Shown here piece after piece: positions 1 through 9,078 of a stretch of DNA of 64,000 nt. The stretch lies in NCBI RefSeq assembly GCF_018403185.1, contig NZ_BOSE01000005.1, positions 261,414-325,413 of the forward strand, given 5' to 3'. This stretch comes from Paenibacillus montaniterrae. GTDB lineage: Bacteria > Bacillota > Bacilli > Paenibacillales > Paenibacillaceae. The notes beneath the pieces are model-generated. The model did not search any database and had not been told where the DNA came from. It saw only the letters and a list, made by a program, of their open reading frames with translations. Made by a program: the position numbers and the translations under genes. Each line of letters begins with the position of its first letter. The first letter of the stretch is position 1.

Positions 1-3000
1 TCTTGTGTTGCAGTTGGATCAGCAAGTACTGCTTTCGCTTCTGTCAACGCTTCTTCTAATGCTTGCCAGCTTGCTTCTGTGTACGCCTCTTCCTTCAGCT
101 CACCTGTTGAAATCGCTTCGTCGATTTCATTAGCTTTTGCTTGAAGCAAGGTTTTGTCCACTACTGGCAATGTTGTATCTACCTTGATTGTCTTGCTGTC
201 GCTATTCGTTTTGCCGTCTTTCGTCGCGGTCACGACTACCGTATGATCACCATCAGTTAGGGCGTTGTCTGGCGTGTAGCTCCAGTTGCCTTCCTCGTTT
301 ACAGTTACTGCCACTGCTTCTGCTTCACCAATCTTCACCGTTACCGTCGAACCTGGGGTTGCGGTTCCTGTTATCGTTGGTTTTGAAACAAAGACCGTAT
401 CTTCTGCTGGCTCTATGATCGTGACTTCTGGAATCGGTGCAATTTTATTATCAGCTTCCATGTCAAATTTGTGAACAGGTGCACCATTTAAGCCTTTAAT
501 ATTGCCATCCACTTTCTCATAAGAAACCAAGATGGTATCGGTATCTAGAATTGCCTTACTTGGCTTCAATCTCAGCGTTGTTTGATCCGAGTCAATTACA
601 TAACTCGCGATTGCTAACGGCTGTTCATTGATTGTTACCGTAAATCCATTCAAGTTAGATAAAGTAATCGGCTTATCAAAAGTCAAGACAATCTCTTGCT
701 CATCAATCGTAACATCTTCAAGTGTTACAGTTGATAATTCAGGAGCAATTACGCTAAACGTAAAATACAGCCCATCTTCTAACGAAACATTTTCAGCTAC
801 GTAATGCGGAATTCCATTAATCTCGCTAATTGTTAAAGGATATTCGGTAGCATCAGAGAAATCCGAACTGCTGCTAACAAGCAATTTCTTACCAGCTAGA
901 ATTGCATCCTCCGGAATTGCTAATTGCACGGCTCCGACATTGTTCGTATTTTGGACTTTCCAAATCCGTTGCGCATGGTATTCCAAAGTATCCCCAATCT
1001 GCACATCGAATACTAAGCTTTTTCCATTGTCGCCCCAGATCAGGTATTGCCCGTCTTGAGTAAACTCATGCCCATTAGCTGCATTGGTGCCTTCAATCTT
1101 GCCTAGCCCAATTGCCACCTGTGGGATACCCGCATTAATACTACGGCTTTGTTTCTGGTTAAGACCTTGTGTATTGTCATATCCAATACCTGCGATGTTG
1201 TGCTTATAAGTACCATCGACTTCCCATACGATATCATCGTTGGTAGCAACGTAAGGGCTGTTACCACTATTAAGCGTAATCCCGTATTTCACCGCTAAAT
1301 AAGTCTCGATCTTAGCTGCGTGTCCACTCGTCAATTGATCGTACAAAATAATCTCGGCGACATCACCGCCAAAGCCATGCCAATCATCAGTACCGCCATT
1401 TGTAGCTCCGATTACAGGAGTCAGCGTAAATGCTGAAAAATTATTATTCCGTCTAAGTGCTTCTGCTTTACCATCTACTCTAGCCGTTTTAGTACCAGCA
1501 ATTTCATAGTTGACAAGCTGATGCCGAGTTCTATTGACAGTCCCAAAGTAGTCATAAATATTAGTTAGACCAGGTCCAGTGGTAAAATCATTACCATAAC
1601 CACCCATTATTATTGCGCCGTTAGTTGAGTTATTAACGTGATCTTTCGCCCCAACTAGAGCTCCAGCGCTCGCGGTGCCATCAGGATACTTATAAACAGC
1701 ATAACCTGATCTGAATGTAATTGGCTTATCCCCGATCAGTTTGGGTGAAAGTGGATAATGACCAATTCTCACGCCATTATTTTTGAATGTGACACTCGGG
1801 TTAAAATTCACACCGTTTGCATTCACTTCAGGCGTCTTCGTTTCTTGACCTGCCGGAATATCAAGCGTAAAGTTAATAGGATCTTGAGACTGATCTTCCC
1901 AACCTGTTAGCAGTCCGCCTTGTTGACCCAATCCCTCATCTGCTTTTAGCCAAAGGACAGGCTGTGATTCATGGACGCCGCCCGGAACAGCCGGTTTGAC
2001 TACTCTCGCAAATGAAAAGGTCGCTCCATGTTCAAGCTGAATACTATTCAGCGTTACTTGCCCGGAAGCATTTAATTTGGTCGCGCTGTTATCAACGAGC
2101 AAATAATAATTGTATCGTTCCTCGATACCATCTAATTGCAACGTAATCTCGGTATCTACCCAATTAGCGGTTTTCTGAACCTTAAACTCGCGTGCAATTC
2201 GCTTTAAATCATCTGAAGGAACACCCGGAATAGTAACAGCTTGGTCGTACTCAACACTTCCATCATTATCACTGATTGTAAGGAATGATTTATCTGCTGC
2301 GATTTCATTTAGATTTTCTTCGTTAGATGCAGCAATTTCTTCGCCCAAAGCAATCGTTACTAACGCACCTGTTTCTTGTGATTTGGACTGCTTCTGTTCC
2401 AACGCGCTGGCATCGTCTTTACCTATTCCCGCAATCCGATTACCGAAGCCAGTGTTTTCTGCAGCTGTCCACATTTCAGTGGCTCCATCGCTAGCAAGAT
2501 AATCCATGGAATTCCCGTTCTCATCTTTGAGCGTAAGTCCATATTTCAGTGCCAGGTAACTGTTCACTTGCTGACGCTCGGCGGGAGTGAGAATTCGATC
2601 AAATAGAATAACCTCCGAAATGGAACCATCAAAGCGACTATAATGACCAGCCCCAATGTAATAAGTTCCAAGATTCCCAAATTTCATTTGCACCTGATTT
2701 GCGGAATCAACCTCCAATTGACGACCATCTAGAGAAAGAGCCCACTCTTCGTTTGAACTTCTAATATTTAGTACACGACTCTTCAAGAGATCATACTCGC
2801 TCGGATCAATTTCGACGGTTCTACTTCTTGTTGAAAAAGCAGAAGTTACAATCTGCGATCCGTCACCATACTTGGCATTCTGATAACTACTCCCGAGCTC
2901 CCAAGGGAATGCATTAGGGTTTTCATAATGATCTCGAGCTTGTACAGAGAATATTTCCCTTTCAAAATCGTCAGTTCCAAATGCAGATGTACTGAAATAA

Positions 3001-3338
3001 CCCGAACTACTATTAATCGTAATCCCTGGGTTGAAGTTAATAGTTGAAGCTTTGTATGGTTGTTTACTGTTTTGTGTTGCATTCCATGTTCTGTCATCCG
3101 CTAAGTCCTGCAACTTGATAACCATATCGTCAGTGTCCTTAATTGCGCTCTCTACTACATCTACCCAAGAAATTAAGCTAGCACTTACTCCACCTGGAGC
3201 ACTGGGTTCTACCGGCGTCTCTTCACCCTCCGCCGCATAAATCAAGCTGGCTGGCAGAGTGCCGATAATCAACATGAAAGCAAGCGTGAGAATGATAAAA
3301 CGATGCCATGTCTTAGTTCGACTTCTTGCTGAGTACAT
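1..3338 (-). CDS. Large secreted multidomain surface protein, 3' end outside window
   Basis: The frame is open from an ATG at 3338 to the left edge (1112 codons), and a TAGGAGG ribosome site lies 5 bases before the ATG. Residues 1-36 form a signal peptide (basic start, hydrophobic core, YAA cleavage site). Two similar modules follow, each a LamG/concanavalin-like jelly roll closing with KYGLTL (near 263) or KYGITL (near 684) and then an AGIG motif, as in DUF8202-type repeats. A SwmB-like domain lies at about 873-936, a bacterial Ig-like domain at 971-1033 and the start of a FIVAR helical repeat at 1058-1112. Proteins with this order usually bind polymers or the cell wall and often end in SLH domains, but that part is not in view. 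Substrate unknown. Confidence 0.8.
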   Translation of the reverse strand, partial: MYSARSRTKTWHRFIILTLAFMLIIGTLPASLIYAAEGEETPVEPSAPGGVSASLISWVDVVESAIKDTDDMVIKLQDLADDRTWNATQNSKQPYKASTINFNPGITINSSSGYFSTSAFGTDDFEREIFSVQARDHYENPNAFPWELGSSYQNAKYGDGSQIVTSAFSTRSRTVEIDPSEYDLLKSRVLNIRSSNEEWALSLDGRQLEVDSANQVQMKFGNLGTYYIGAGHYSRFDGSISEVILFDRILTPAERQQVNSYLALKYGLTLKDENGNSMDYLASDGATEMWTAAENTGFGNRIAGIGKDDASALEQKQSKSQETGALVTIALGEEIAASNEENLNEIAADKSFLTISDNDGSVEYDQAVTIPGVPSDDLKRIAREFKVQKTANWVDTEITLQLDGIEERYNYYLLVDNSATKLNASGQVTLNSIQLEHGATFSFARVVKPAVPGGVHESQPVLWLKADEGLGQQGGLLTGWEDQSQDPINFTLDIPAGQETKTPEVNANGVNFNPSVTFKNNGVRIGHYPLSPKLIGDKPITFRSGYAVYKYPDGTASAGALVGAKDHVNNSTNGAIIMGGYGNDFTTGPGLTNIYDYFGTVNRTRHQLVNYEIAGTKTARVDGKAEALRRNNNFSAFTLTPVIGATNGGTDDWHGFGGDVAEIILYDQLTSGHAAKIETYLAVKYGITLNSGNSPYVATNDDIVWEVDGTYKHNIAGIGYDNTQGLNQKQSRSINAGIPQVAIGLGKIEGTNAANGHEFTQDGQYLIWGDNGKSLVFDVQIGDTLEYHAQRIWKVQNTNNVGAVQLAIPEDAILAGKKLLVSSSSDFSDATEYPLTISEINGIPHYVAENVSLEDGLYFTFSVIAPELSTVTLEDVTIDEQEIVLTFDKPITLSNLNGFTVTINEQPLAIASYVIDSDQTTLRLKPSKAILDTDTILVSYEKVDGNIKGLNGAPVHKFDMEADNKIAPIPEVTIIEPAEDTVFVSKPTITGTATPGSTVTVKIGEAEAVAVTVNEEGNWSYTPDNALTDGDHTVVVTATKDGKTNSDSKTIKVDTTLPVVDKTLLQAKANEIDEAISTGELKEEAYTEASWQALEEALTEAKAVLADPTATQ

Positions 3339-3747
3339 AACTTCCTCCTATACTTGATTAGCCTGTATTTTGACAGTTTCAGATACCGCAGTTTCTGAAT
3401 TGTCCCGGAGAACAGTGAAAACTTGCACGTATCATGTATACAGAGGAAAATATAATGCTTCTTCTTTAACAAAACCTCCCTTCATTACAAAACTCGACAT
3501 TCATACAATGACAAATTTCCACAATATTCCCCACTACCATAGTTTAGCAACCCCACCTATACAAAATCTATACACAGTAAAAACGTGAATAATAACCCAA
3601 TTTAAGGAAAATCAATGCATTGAGTGCAGCTTAATCTATACTCTTCATAAATGTAAACCTTAAATAAACGAAAAAAAGCGCACATTCAAAGTTTAGAGTG
3701 TACGCTGCATATGTGGTAGGTTGATCATATTGATCCCCATCCACAAC
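3339..3747. other. Intergenic region
   Basis: About 409 bases between the surface-protein start and the end of the M56 gene. It holds the ribosome site of the former, AT-rich DNA where its promoter should lie, and the terminator of the latter at 3671-3707. No convincing gene was seen; the short frames here lack ribosome sites. Confidence 0.6.
3671..3707 (-). terminator. Rho-independent terminator of the M56/BlaI operon
   Basis: Inverted repeat of about 11 bp (3678-3688 with 3697-3707, some G-U pairs), followed on the minus strand by a run of seven T. It lies 41 bases past the stop of the M56 sensor gene. Confidence 0.8.
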
Positions 3748-5634
3748 CTATTTCTTAAGCTGGTCATACGCCGCATCATATTCCCAGCTTCGTCCATAAT
3801 CATCGCTGACCAAATAAATGACTCCGGCAAAACCGATGTCTGGATCAATTAACTCGATCGGAAAATAGCCTTCTTTCCCATTAAATGTCGGAGATAATGG
3901 ATTCTTTCTATATCTTTCGAATTCGTCTGGTAGTGACACCATTAGCCGCTCCCAGCTAAGACCTTGATCCTGCGTCCAATAAATTACAGGACCGTAATCG
4001 GCAAAATATCTGTATCCAAAAAAGCCGATCTCTTTGCTTGAAAAGCCGACTCCTGTTAAATGCTCAGCGTAGACTTCATTAGGATTGCCAATTTCCTGCC
4101 ACGTTTTTCCACCATCCGAGGTTTGATAGACAAAATTCAAAGCTCTCGCGACTCCTGCCGAGTTGCCAACGGTCATCCAGCCATCCTTCTTATTCGTAAA
4201 TCCAATAAAAAGCTCACTGCCGCTAGCTCCTTCAATAATAGAATTACTCCATGTTTTCCCCATATCATCGCTTATCGCCACATGAATTTGCAAGGGTTCA
4301 TTTTCACTAGCATTATACACAATCGCTGTCTTATCCTCTGAAATGAAAAATCCGCTTTCGCTTATCCCATTTTCCCAAGCTGCTTTAGCAGGGTCCACCT
4401 TTACTGGCGATTTTGCGATAACCTCTCCATCTCGATAAGAAATTAAAATATTGCCTTCTTCATCAATCGAATAGGAATTGCCGGCATCAAATGTTACTAT
4501 TGATGCGTAAGCAGGACTGGAATAGATTGTCCCCGGCTTCATTTCCTCACCCGCCTTGACGATATTAGTACAAGCAGCCAATACACTGACTGAAATAATG
4601 AGAAACAGTGCTGGTACAAAAACGGAAAGACCATTGCGTTTTTTATTCATGGTTAGGATTGAAATAAATCGTTGCTGCATCGTTTGAACTCCTCCGGTAA
4701 AATTTGTGGATAAAGCGAGCTTGCGAGACTTCGGACCTTGCATCGCATCCAAAATCGCTTCGCAATACTGCTTGCGATACGCCAAATCATGTGCAGCTAC
4801 AAGCGTCTCGTCGCAATAGATTTCGAGCTCGCGGCTAGCCTCGCGCGACATGAACCATACAATTGGATTAAACCAGTGAATGGCCTGCACGAGCATAAGC
4901 ATTAGCTTGTAAAAAATATCATGTCGCTTATAGTGAATCAGCTCATGCTTAACAATAAAGATCAGCTGATTGCGATCATAGTATTGATGCGGCAACAACA
5001 GAACAGGTTTAAATATTCCCACTAGCATCGGATTTGGTGCTTTCTCGCTTACTAGAACTGTAACGGAAGCCCGCTTTATCCCCATCTCTTTAAATACGCC
5101 AGCCAAGTCCATCTCCTGCTCCTGTGCTATGAACGGCTTGCTCCAACGAAGTGCCTGTTTCCGGAAAAACAAATAGCTGGAAATATGATAGAGTAATACG
5201 ACCAGTACTCCCAAAAGCCAAATCCATGCCAAGCTTTGCAGCAGCGAGGACAGATTGAATGTGCTCGCATCTGTATGTATTGGCTGTGCTGCTGGTTGCA
5301 ATGCTGACTGTGACTCTGGCTGCAATGCCGGATCTGATACTGCTGATACTGGCTGCGGTGCAACAGACATTTCGAACTGCATCGTTGAAGAAGGAGCTCC
5401 TTGAAAAATCGCTTGCAAAGCTGAACGATCCGTTATATCAATGGATATAATAGAGTCGTCAAATGAGAGATTAAAAGGAAGCAATAAACGAATCGCGATG
5501 ATTAACCATATCCAATAGCGCCATTTGGCTGAGTAGTGCTTTCTTAGCTTTGGCGATGCGATTGCCATTGCAATAATTAGCAAGCTTGTTGTAAATGAGA
5601 TTAGCAATATGTCTATAAAAATCTCTTCAAGCAT
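3748..5634 (-). CDS. BlaR1-like M56 metallopeptidase sensor with C-terminal Asp-box (BNR) domain
   Basis: 628 residues. The N-terminal half is a BlaR1/MecR1-type membrane protease: membrane segments near 5-27, 38-55 and 133-152, zinc motif HELIH at 230-234 with the downstream EASRELEIYCDE region (265-276), and a last membrane segment near 328-354. In BlaR1 this module signals by causing inactivation of the BlaI repressor. Instead of a penicillin-binding domain, the C-terminal 270 residues carry four Asp-box-like motifs (GKTWSN, GGKTWQE, GLSWER, GRSWEY), suggesting an extracellular beta-propeller. The ATG overlaps the stop of the BlaI-like gene by one base (TAATG), so the two are translationally coupled. 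Ligand unknown; beta-lactam sensing is unlikely with this domain. Confidence 0.88.
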   Translation of the reverse strand: MLEEIFIDILLISFTTSLLIIAMAIASPKLRKHYSAKWRYWIWLIIAIRLLLPFNLSFDDSIISIDITDRSALQAIFQGAPSSTMQFEMSVAPQPVSAVSDPALQPESQSALQPAAQPIHTDASTFNLSSLLQSLAWIWLLGVLVVLLYHISSYLFFRKQALRWSKPFIAQEQEMDLAGVFKEMGIKRASVTVLVSEKAPNPMLVGIFKPVLLLPHQYYDRNQLIFIVKHELIHYKRHDIFYKLMLMLVQAIHWFNPIVWFMSREASRELEIYCDETLVAAHDLAYRKQYCEAILDAMQGPKSRKLALSTNFTGGVQTMQQRFISILTMNKKRNGLSVFVPALFLIISVSVLAACTNIVKAGEEMKPGTIYSSPAYASIVTFDAGNSYSIDEEGNILISYRDGEVIAKSPVKVDPAKAAWENGISESGFFISEDKTAIVYNASENEPLQIHVAISDDMGKTWSNSIIEGASGSELFIGFTNKKDGWMTVGNSAGVARALNFVYQTSDGGKTWQEIGNPNEVYAEHLTGVGFSSKEIGFFGYRYFADYGPVIYWTQDQGLSWERLMVSLPDEFERYRKNPLSPTFNGKEGYFPIELIDPDIGFAGVIYLVSDDYGRSWEYDAAYDQLKK

Positions 5635-6023
5635 TATCGCTCATCCCTTTCAACCTGATCCAGCAGTGCGCGCAAATCAGCAAGATCCCGTTTATTGATC
5701 GCTTTTCCGTTGTATAAGGACATCACCATATCTTGAATGGAATTTCCAAAAAGCTTCTCCAGGGTAGATTTTCCTTCACTCTCCTTGTACTCCTCCTCTG
5801 CAATGGCTGCATGGTAGCTGTTGCAGCGACCTTGTTTTACACAATGAAGAAATCCTTTATCGACCAGACGAGACAGCACCGTCATTAAAGTTGCAAGTGC
5901 CCATTTACGCTTGCCGCGAAGCTGCTCTAAAATATACGATGCGCTTACTGGTTGGTCTGCCTGCCATACAACAAGCATGACCTCCAATTCCGCATCGGGC
6001 AGGCGTTTGATTTCATTTTCCAT
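5634..6023 (-). CDS. BlaI/MecI/CopY-family transcriptional repressor
   Basis: 129 residues. The winged-helix N-terminus (LPDAELEVMLVVW, then ATLMTVLSRLVDKGFL) is typical of BlaI, and the C-terminus is the dimer-forming helix. The ATG at 6023 is chosen because GGGAGG lies 8 bases before it; an in-frame ATG at 6038 sits upstream of that ribosome site. It is co-transcribed with the M56 sensor and presumably cleaved or inactivated through it. Inverted repeats in the promoter (6039-6077) look like its own operators, so autoregulation is likely. Confidence 0.92.
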   Translation of the reverse strand: MENEIKRLPDAELEVMLVVWQADQPVSASYILEQLRGKRKWALATLMTVLSRLVDKGFLHCVKQGRCNSYHAAIAEEEYKESEGKSTLEKLFGNSIQDMVMSLYNGKAINKRDLADLRALLDQVERDER

Positions 6024-6038
6024 ATAATGTCCTCCCAT

Positions 6039-6077
6039 TTATACAAGTGTATAAAACTATATTACACAATTGTATAA
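6039..6077. promoter_or_regulatory. Two BlaI-type operators
   Basis: Two inverted repeats: TTATACAAGTGTATAA (6039-6054) and TTACACAATTGTATAA (6062-6077). Both carry the TACA-N-TGTA core known for BlaI/MecI operators. One lies just downstream of the -10 box and the other within the -35/-10 spacer, as expected for repression. A third core, TACACTTGTA, lies at 6121-6130 over the probable gntR -35 box. Confidence 0.65.
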
Positions 6078-6087
6078 ATTAACGCAA
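6059..6087 (-). promoter_or_regulatory. Promoter of the BlaI/M56 operon
   Basis: Minus-strand -35 TTGCGT (6082-6087) and -10 TAATAT (6059-6064), 17 bases apart. BlaI-like palindromes occupy the spacer and the start-site region. Confidence 0.6.
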
Positions 6088-6174
6088 GCAGAAATGATCC
6101 ATCATTTAATTTGTGACCAATACACTTGTAAAGCTCCAATAAATGTGCTATTTTCTTAAACAGGAGATGATCAG

Positions 6175-6861
6175 ATGAATGATAAATTTTCATTTAAAGC
6201 GATTAACCAGCATAAGCTGGTCGATGATGTGGTGAATCAGCTGCAGCAAAAGATTTCCTCAGGAGACATCAAGCCCGGAGATAAAATTCCGCCAGAGCCG
6301 GAGCTGATGGAGCTGTTTGGCGTGGGCCGCTCTACAATCCGTGAAGCGATCCGTGTTCTCGTGCATGCGGGACTGCTTGAGAAAAAGCAAGGCTATGGTA
6401 CTTATCTGAAAGCAAGCCCGGTTATTCAAGAGCCGCTCACTCATCGCCTGCATCGTGCGGAGCTGATCGAGGTCTATGAAGCACGTAAAATGCTGGAGCT
6501 GGAAATTTCCAGATTAGCCGCTCTTCGTCGTGATGAGGAAGATCTGAAAAATATGCGGACTCATCTGGACACGCGCAGCTTTGCACTGCAGCAAAATGAT
6601 CGGGAGCTCTATGCGAAATCAGATATCGAGTTTCATATGGCAATTGCGGTTGCCAGCAAAAACGGTGTGATCATTGATTTATTCCGCACCTTTTCCCATG
6701 TATTAACCGATGCGATCAACAAGCTAAATAAAGAATATCGCTCGCATGATCCGCAAACCTACTATCATGAACAGCTATACGAAGCGATTAAAAATCAAGA
6801 TCCAGAGCTCGCTTTAAAGTGGACCCTTCTCAATCTGGAAGGGACGATTGCCGAATTATAA
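6175..6861 (+). CDS. GntR-family (FadR subfamily) transcriptional regulator
   Basis: 228 residues: winged helix-turn-helix at about 10-80 (IPPEPELMELFGVGRSTIREAI) followed by a helical FCD effector domain (about 85-215) with the metal/ligand histidine pattern. An AGGAG site precedes the ATG by 8 bases. A plausible promoter is TTGTAA (6126-6131) and TATTTT (6149-6154). It is followed after 49 bases by an MFS exporter and an ABC ATPase on the same strand and probably regulates them. The effector, perhaps an organic acid, cannot be read from sequence. Confidence 0.9.
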   Translation: MNDKFSFKAINQHKLVDDVVNQLQQKISSGDIKPGDKIPPEPELMELFGVGRSTIREAIRVLVHAGLLEKKQGYGTYLKASPVIQEPLTHRLHRAELIEVYEARKMLELEISRLAALRRDEEDLKNMRTHLDTRSFALQQNDRELYAKSDIEFHMAIAVASKNGVIIDLFRTFSHVLTDAINKLNKEYRSHDPQTYYHEQLYEAIKNQDPELALKWTLLNLEGTIAEL

Positions 6862-6910
6862 TTTTTTTAAGATCAAACGTCAGATGATATGATGTTTATT
6901 GGAGGTTACG

Positions 6911-8137
6911 ATGAAAAACAGCACATCTCAAGCTACTGTGTATACGATTTTGTTTTCGATCAGCCTGGTTCACCTGCTCAATGATTCGATTCAATCCGTT
7001 ATTCCTGCTATATTTCCAATTTTGCATGATTCTCTTAAGCTAAGCTTTACGCAAATTGGCTGGATCGCCTTTACTTTAAATGTGACTGCTTCGATGTTTC
7101 AGCCGCTAATTGGACTGTACACCGATGCCAAGCCAAAGCCTGCGCTGCTGCCGATTGGCGTTGTATTTTCCTTGATCGGGATGGTAGTATTGGCGTTTGC
7201 CGCTAATTTTTGGCAGGTGATCGCTTCCGTCATACTGATCGGTATAGGCTCTTCCGTGCTCCATCCGGAAGCTTCCCGCGTCGCTTATTTGGCAGGCGGA
7301 CCGCGTAAAGGATTAGCGCAGTCAATTTTCCAGACTGGCGGAAATATTGGTCAGGCGCTCGCTCCAGTATTCACTGCGCTAATCTTTGTTCCGCTTGGAC
7401 AGTTCGGGATTATTTGGTTCACCCTTGCCGCGCTTGCCGCTATTTTTGTACAAATGCGCGTTGCTCGCTGGTATCGCGGCTACATCAGCCAGCAGAACGC
7501 GAACAAAAAAGCAGTGATTCATAAAGCCAATCCACTGCCCAAACCAATTATCGCCTACTCTATCGGCATATTGATCATGCTATTGTTTTCCAAATTTGTT
7601 TACATGGCAAGCATGACCGGCTTTTATGCGTTTTATTTGATCGACAAGCATAGCTTGTCTACCGAGCATGCGCAAATATTCATCTTCCTGCTGCTTGCCG
7701 CAGGAGCTGTGGGCACCTTTGCCGGCGGACCGATGGCGGATCGCTTTGGCAGACGCAATATGATCTGGTTTTCCATATTAGGAACAGCGCCTTTTTCCTT
7801 GCTGCTGCCTTACGCCAACCTCTTCTGGTCGGCTGTGCTATGCTTTTTTATCGGTTTTATTCTGCTTTCCGGCTTTTCCGTCATTATTGTGTACGCTCAA
7901 GAGCTGCTGCCAGGCAAGGTCGGAACCGTCTCCGGGCTGTTCTTCGGCCTCGCATTTGGTCTTGGCGGACTCGGTTCCGTCGTGCTTGGCACGTTGGCCG
8001 ATCATACGAGCATCACATTTGTGATTCAAATATGCGCTTTCCTGCCGCTTATCGGCCTGCTTGCTGCGTTTTTGCCGACGGATGCCACCTTGCGTCTGCA
8101 GCCTGACAACATAGAGGCTGCTGCCACTAATGCCTAG
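6911..8137 (+). CDS. MFS transporter, fosmidomycin-resistance (Fsr) type
   Basis: 408 residues with about 12 hydrophobic segments. The MFS signature between helices 2 and 3 is degenerate, and ADRFGRR occurs in the central loop. The pattern (LLNDSIQSVIPAIFP at the N-terminus, HPEASRVAY) fits the Fsr/YfnC exporter family. The ATG at 6911 is chosen because GGAGG is 5 bases before it; a TTG at 6899 in frame precedes that site. It sits between gntR and an ABC ATPase gene 11 bases downstream. Substrate unknown; efflux of a small anionic compound is an inference. Confidence 0.88.
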   Translation: MKNSTSQATVYTILFSISLVHLLNDSIQSVIPAIFPILHDSLKLSFTQIGWIAFTLNVTASMFQPLIGLYTDAKPKPALLPIGVVFSLIGMVVLAFAANFWQVIASVILIGIGSSVLHPEASRVAYLAGGPRKGLAQSIFQTGGNIGQALAPVFTALIFVPLGQFGIIWFTLAALAAIFVQMRVARWYRGYISQQNANKKAVIHKANPLPKPIIAYSIGILIMLLFSKFVYMASMTGFYAFYLIDKHSLSTEHAQIFIFLLLAAGAVGTFAGGPMADRFGRRNMIWFSILGTAPFSLLLPYANLFWSAVLCFFIGFILLSGFSVIIVYAQELLPGKVGTVSGLFFGLAFGLGGLGSVVLGTLADHTSITFVIQICAFLPLIGLLAAFLPTDATLRLQPDNIEAAATNA

Positions 8138-8148
8138 GAGGAATTAAG

Positions 8149-8931
8149 ATGACTGCTATTATCGAGGTTAAAGATATTACTTGGGAGCGCGAACATAAAA
8201 CGATTTTGCAGCAAATTAACTGGACGATCAAGCAAGGCGAGCATTGGGCGCTCTTGGGGCTGAACGGCTCTGGCAAAACTACGCTGTTAAATATGATTAA
8301 CGGCTATATTTGGCCGACGAAGGGGCAAATTTCCGTGCTTGGCCATAAATATGGGACGGTAGATTTGCGGGAAATGCGCAAGCGGATCGGATGGGTAAGC
8401 TCTTCCTTTCAAGAGCGAATTCATCCTAGAGAAAAAACACAGCATCTCGTCATTAGCGGGCTGCATGCTTCAGTAGGATTATTCGACAGGCCAGAAGAAG
8501 AGGATATAGAAAGAGCTGTGCAGCTTATGGAAACGCTCGGCTGTGCGCATCTGTTCGATCGCCCTTTTCAAACCTGCTCACAGGGAGAGAAGCAGAAGCT
8601 GCTCATTGCCCGTGCGCTGATGGCCTCGCCTGAGCTGCTTATTCTGGACGAAGCAAGCAACGGACTTGACTTTTTATCGCGTGAATCGTTGCTGCACAGC
8701 ATTGCAAATCTGGTCAGACAAAAGGACTCTCCGACACTGCTCTATGTCACCCATCATGTAGAGGAAATATTGCCGGAATTTACACATACGCTGCTGCTTC
8801 GTGCTGGAACGGTGTTTGCAAGCGGCAAAACAGAAGAGGTTCTGACCAGCGAGCAGCTATCCTCTCTGTTTGACACCGCTGTTCAAGTAGATTGGAGAAA
8901 TAATCGGGCTCATCTGTCATTACAAGCTTAA
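8149..8931 (+). CDS. ABC transporter ATP-binding protein (YlmA/ModF-like)
   Basis: 260 residues with Walker A GLNGSGKTT, a variant signature CSQGEKQKL, Walker B LLILDEASNGLD and a switch histidine (VTHH). The family resembles the stand-alone ATPase YlmA of Bacillus. TAGGAGG lies 7 bases before the ATG and the MFS stop is 11 bases upstream, so it is the last gene of a gntR-MFS-ATPase unit. No permease is adjacent, so it may act with a distant permease or not in transport at all. Confidence 0.88.
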   Translation: MTAIIEVKDITWEREHKTILQQINWTIKQGEHWALLGLNGSGKTTLLNMINGYIWPTKGQISVLGHKYGTVDLREMRKRIGWVSSSFQERIHPREKTQHLVISGLHASVGLFDRPEEEDIERAVQLMETLGCAHLFDRPFQTCSQGEKQKLLIARALMASPELLILDEASNGLDFLSRESLLHSIANLVRQKDSPTLLYVTHHVEEILPEFTHTLLLRAGTVFASGKTEEVLTSEQLSSLFDTAVQVDWRNNRAHLSLQA

Positions 8932-8967
8932 TGCTGGAGTATGATCTGACGACTTGACATTGATTAT

Positions 8968-9067
8968 GTGCTGAGAGAGGCTGAGCTGACAGTCATAGTA
9001 TTATCGCCGGTTCCATTTTTCACGGTTCGATTTACTGGCTTTCAGCTCGGCTCCAGCCTCTCTGCAC
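8968..9067. terminator. Long inverted repeat between convergent genes
   Basis: The arms at about 8968-8989 and 9042-9067 are complementary over roughly 20 bases with a small bulge (AGAGAGGCTG with CAGCCTCTCT). It lies between the ABC ATPase gene and the convergent permease gene and probably ends both transcripts, although no long T-run follows. Confidence 0.5.
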
Positions 9068-9078
9068 ACATTTATCGC

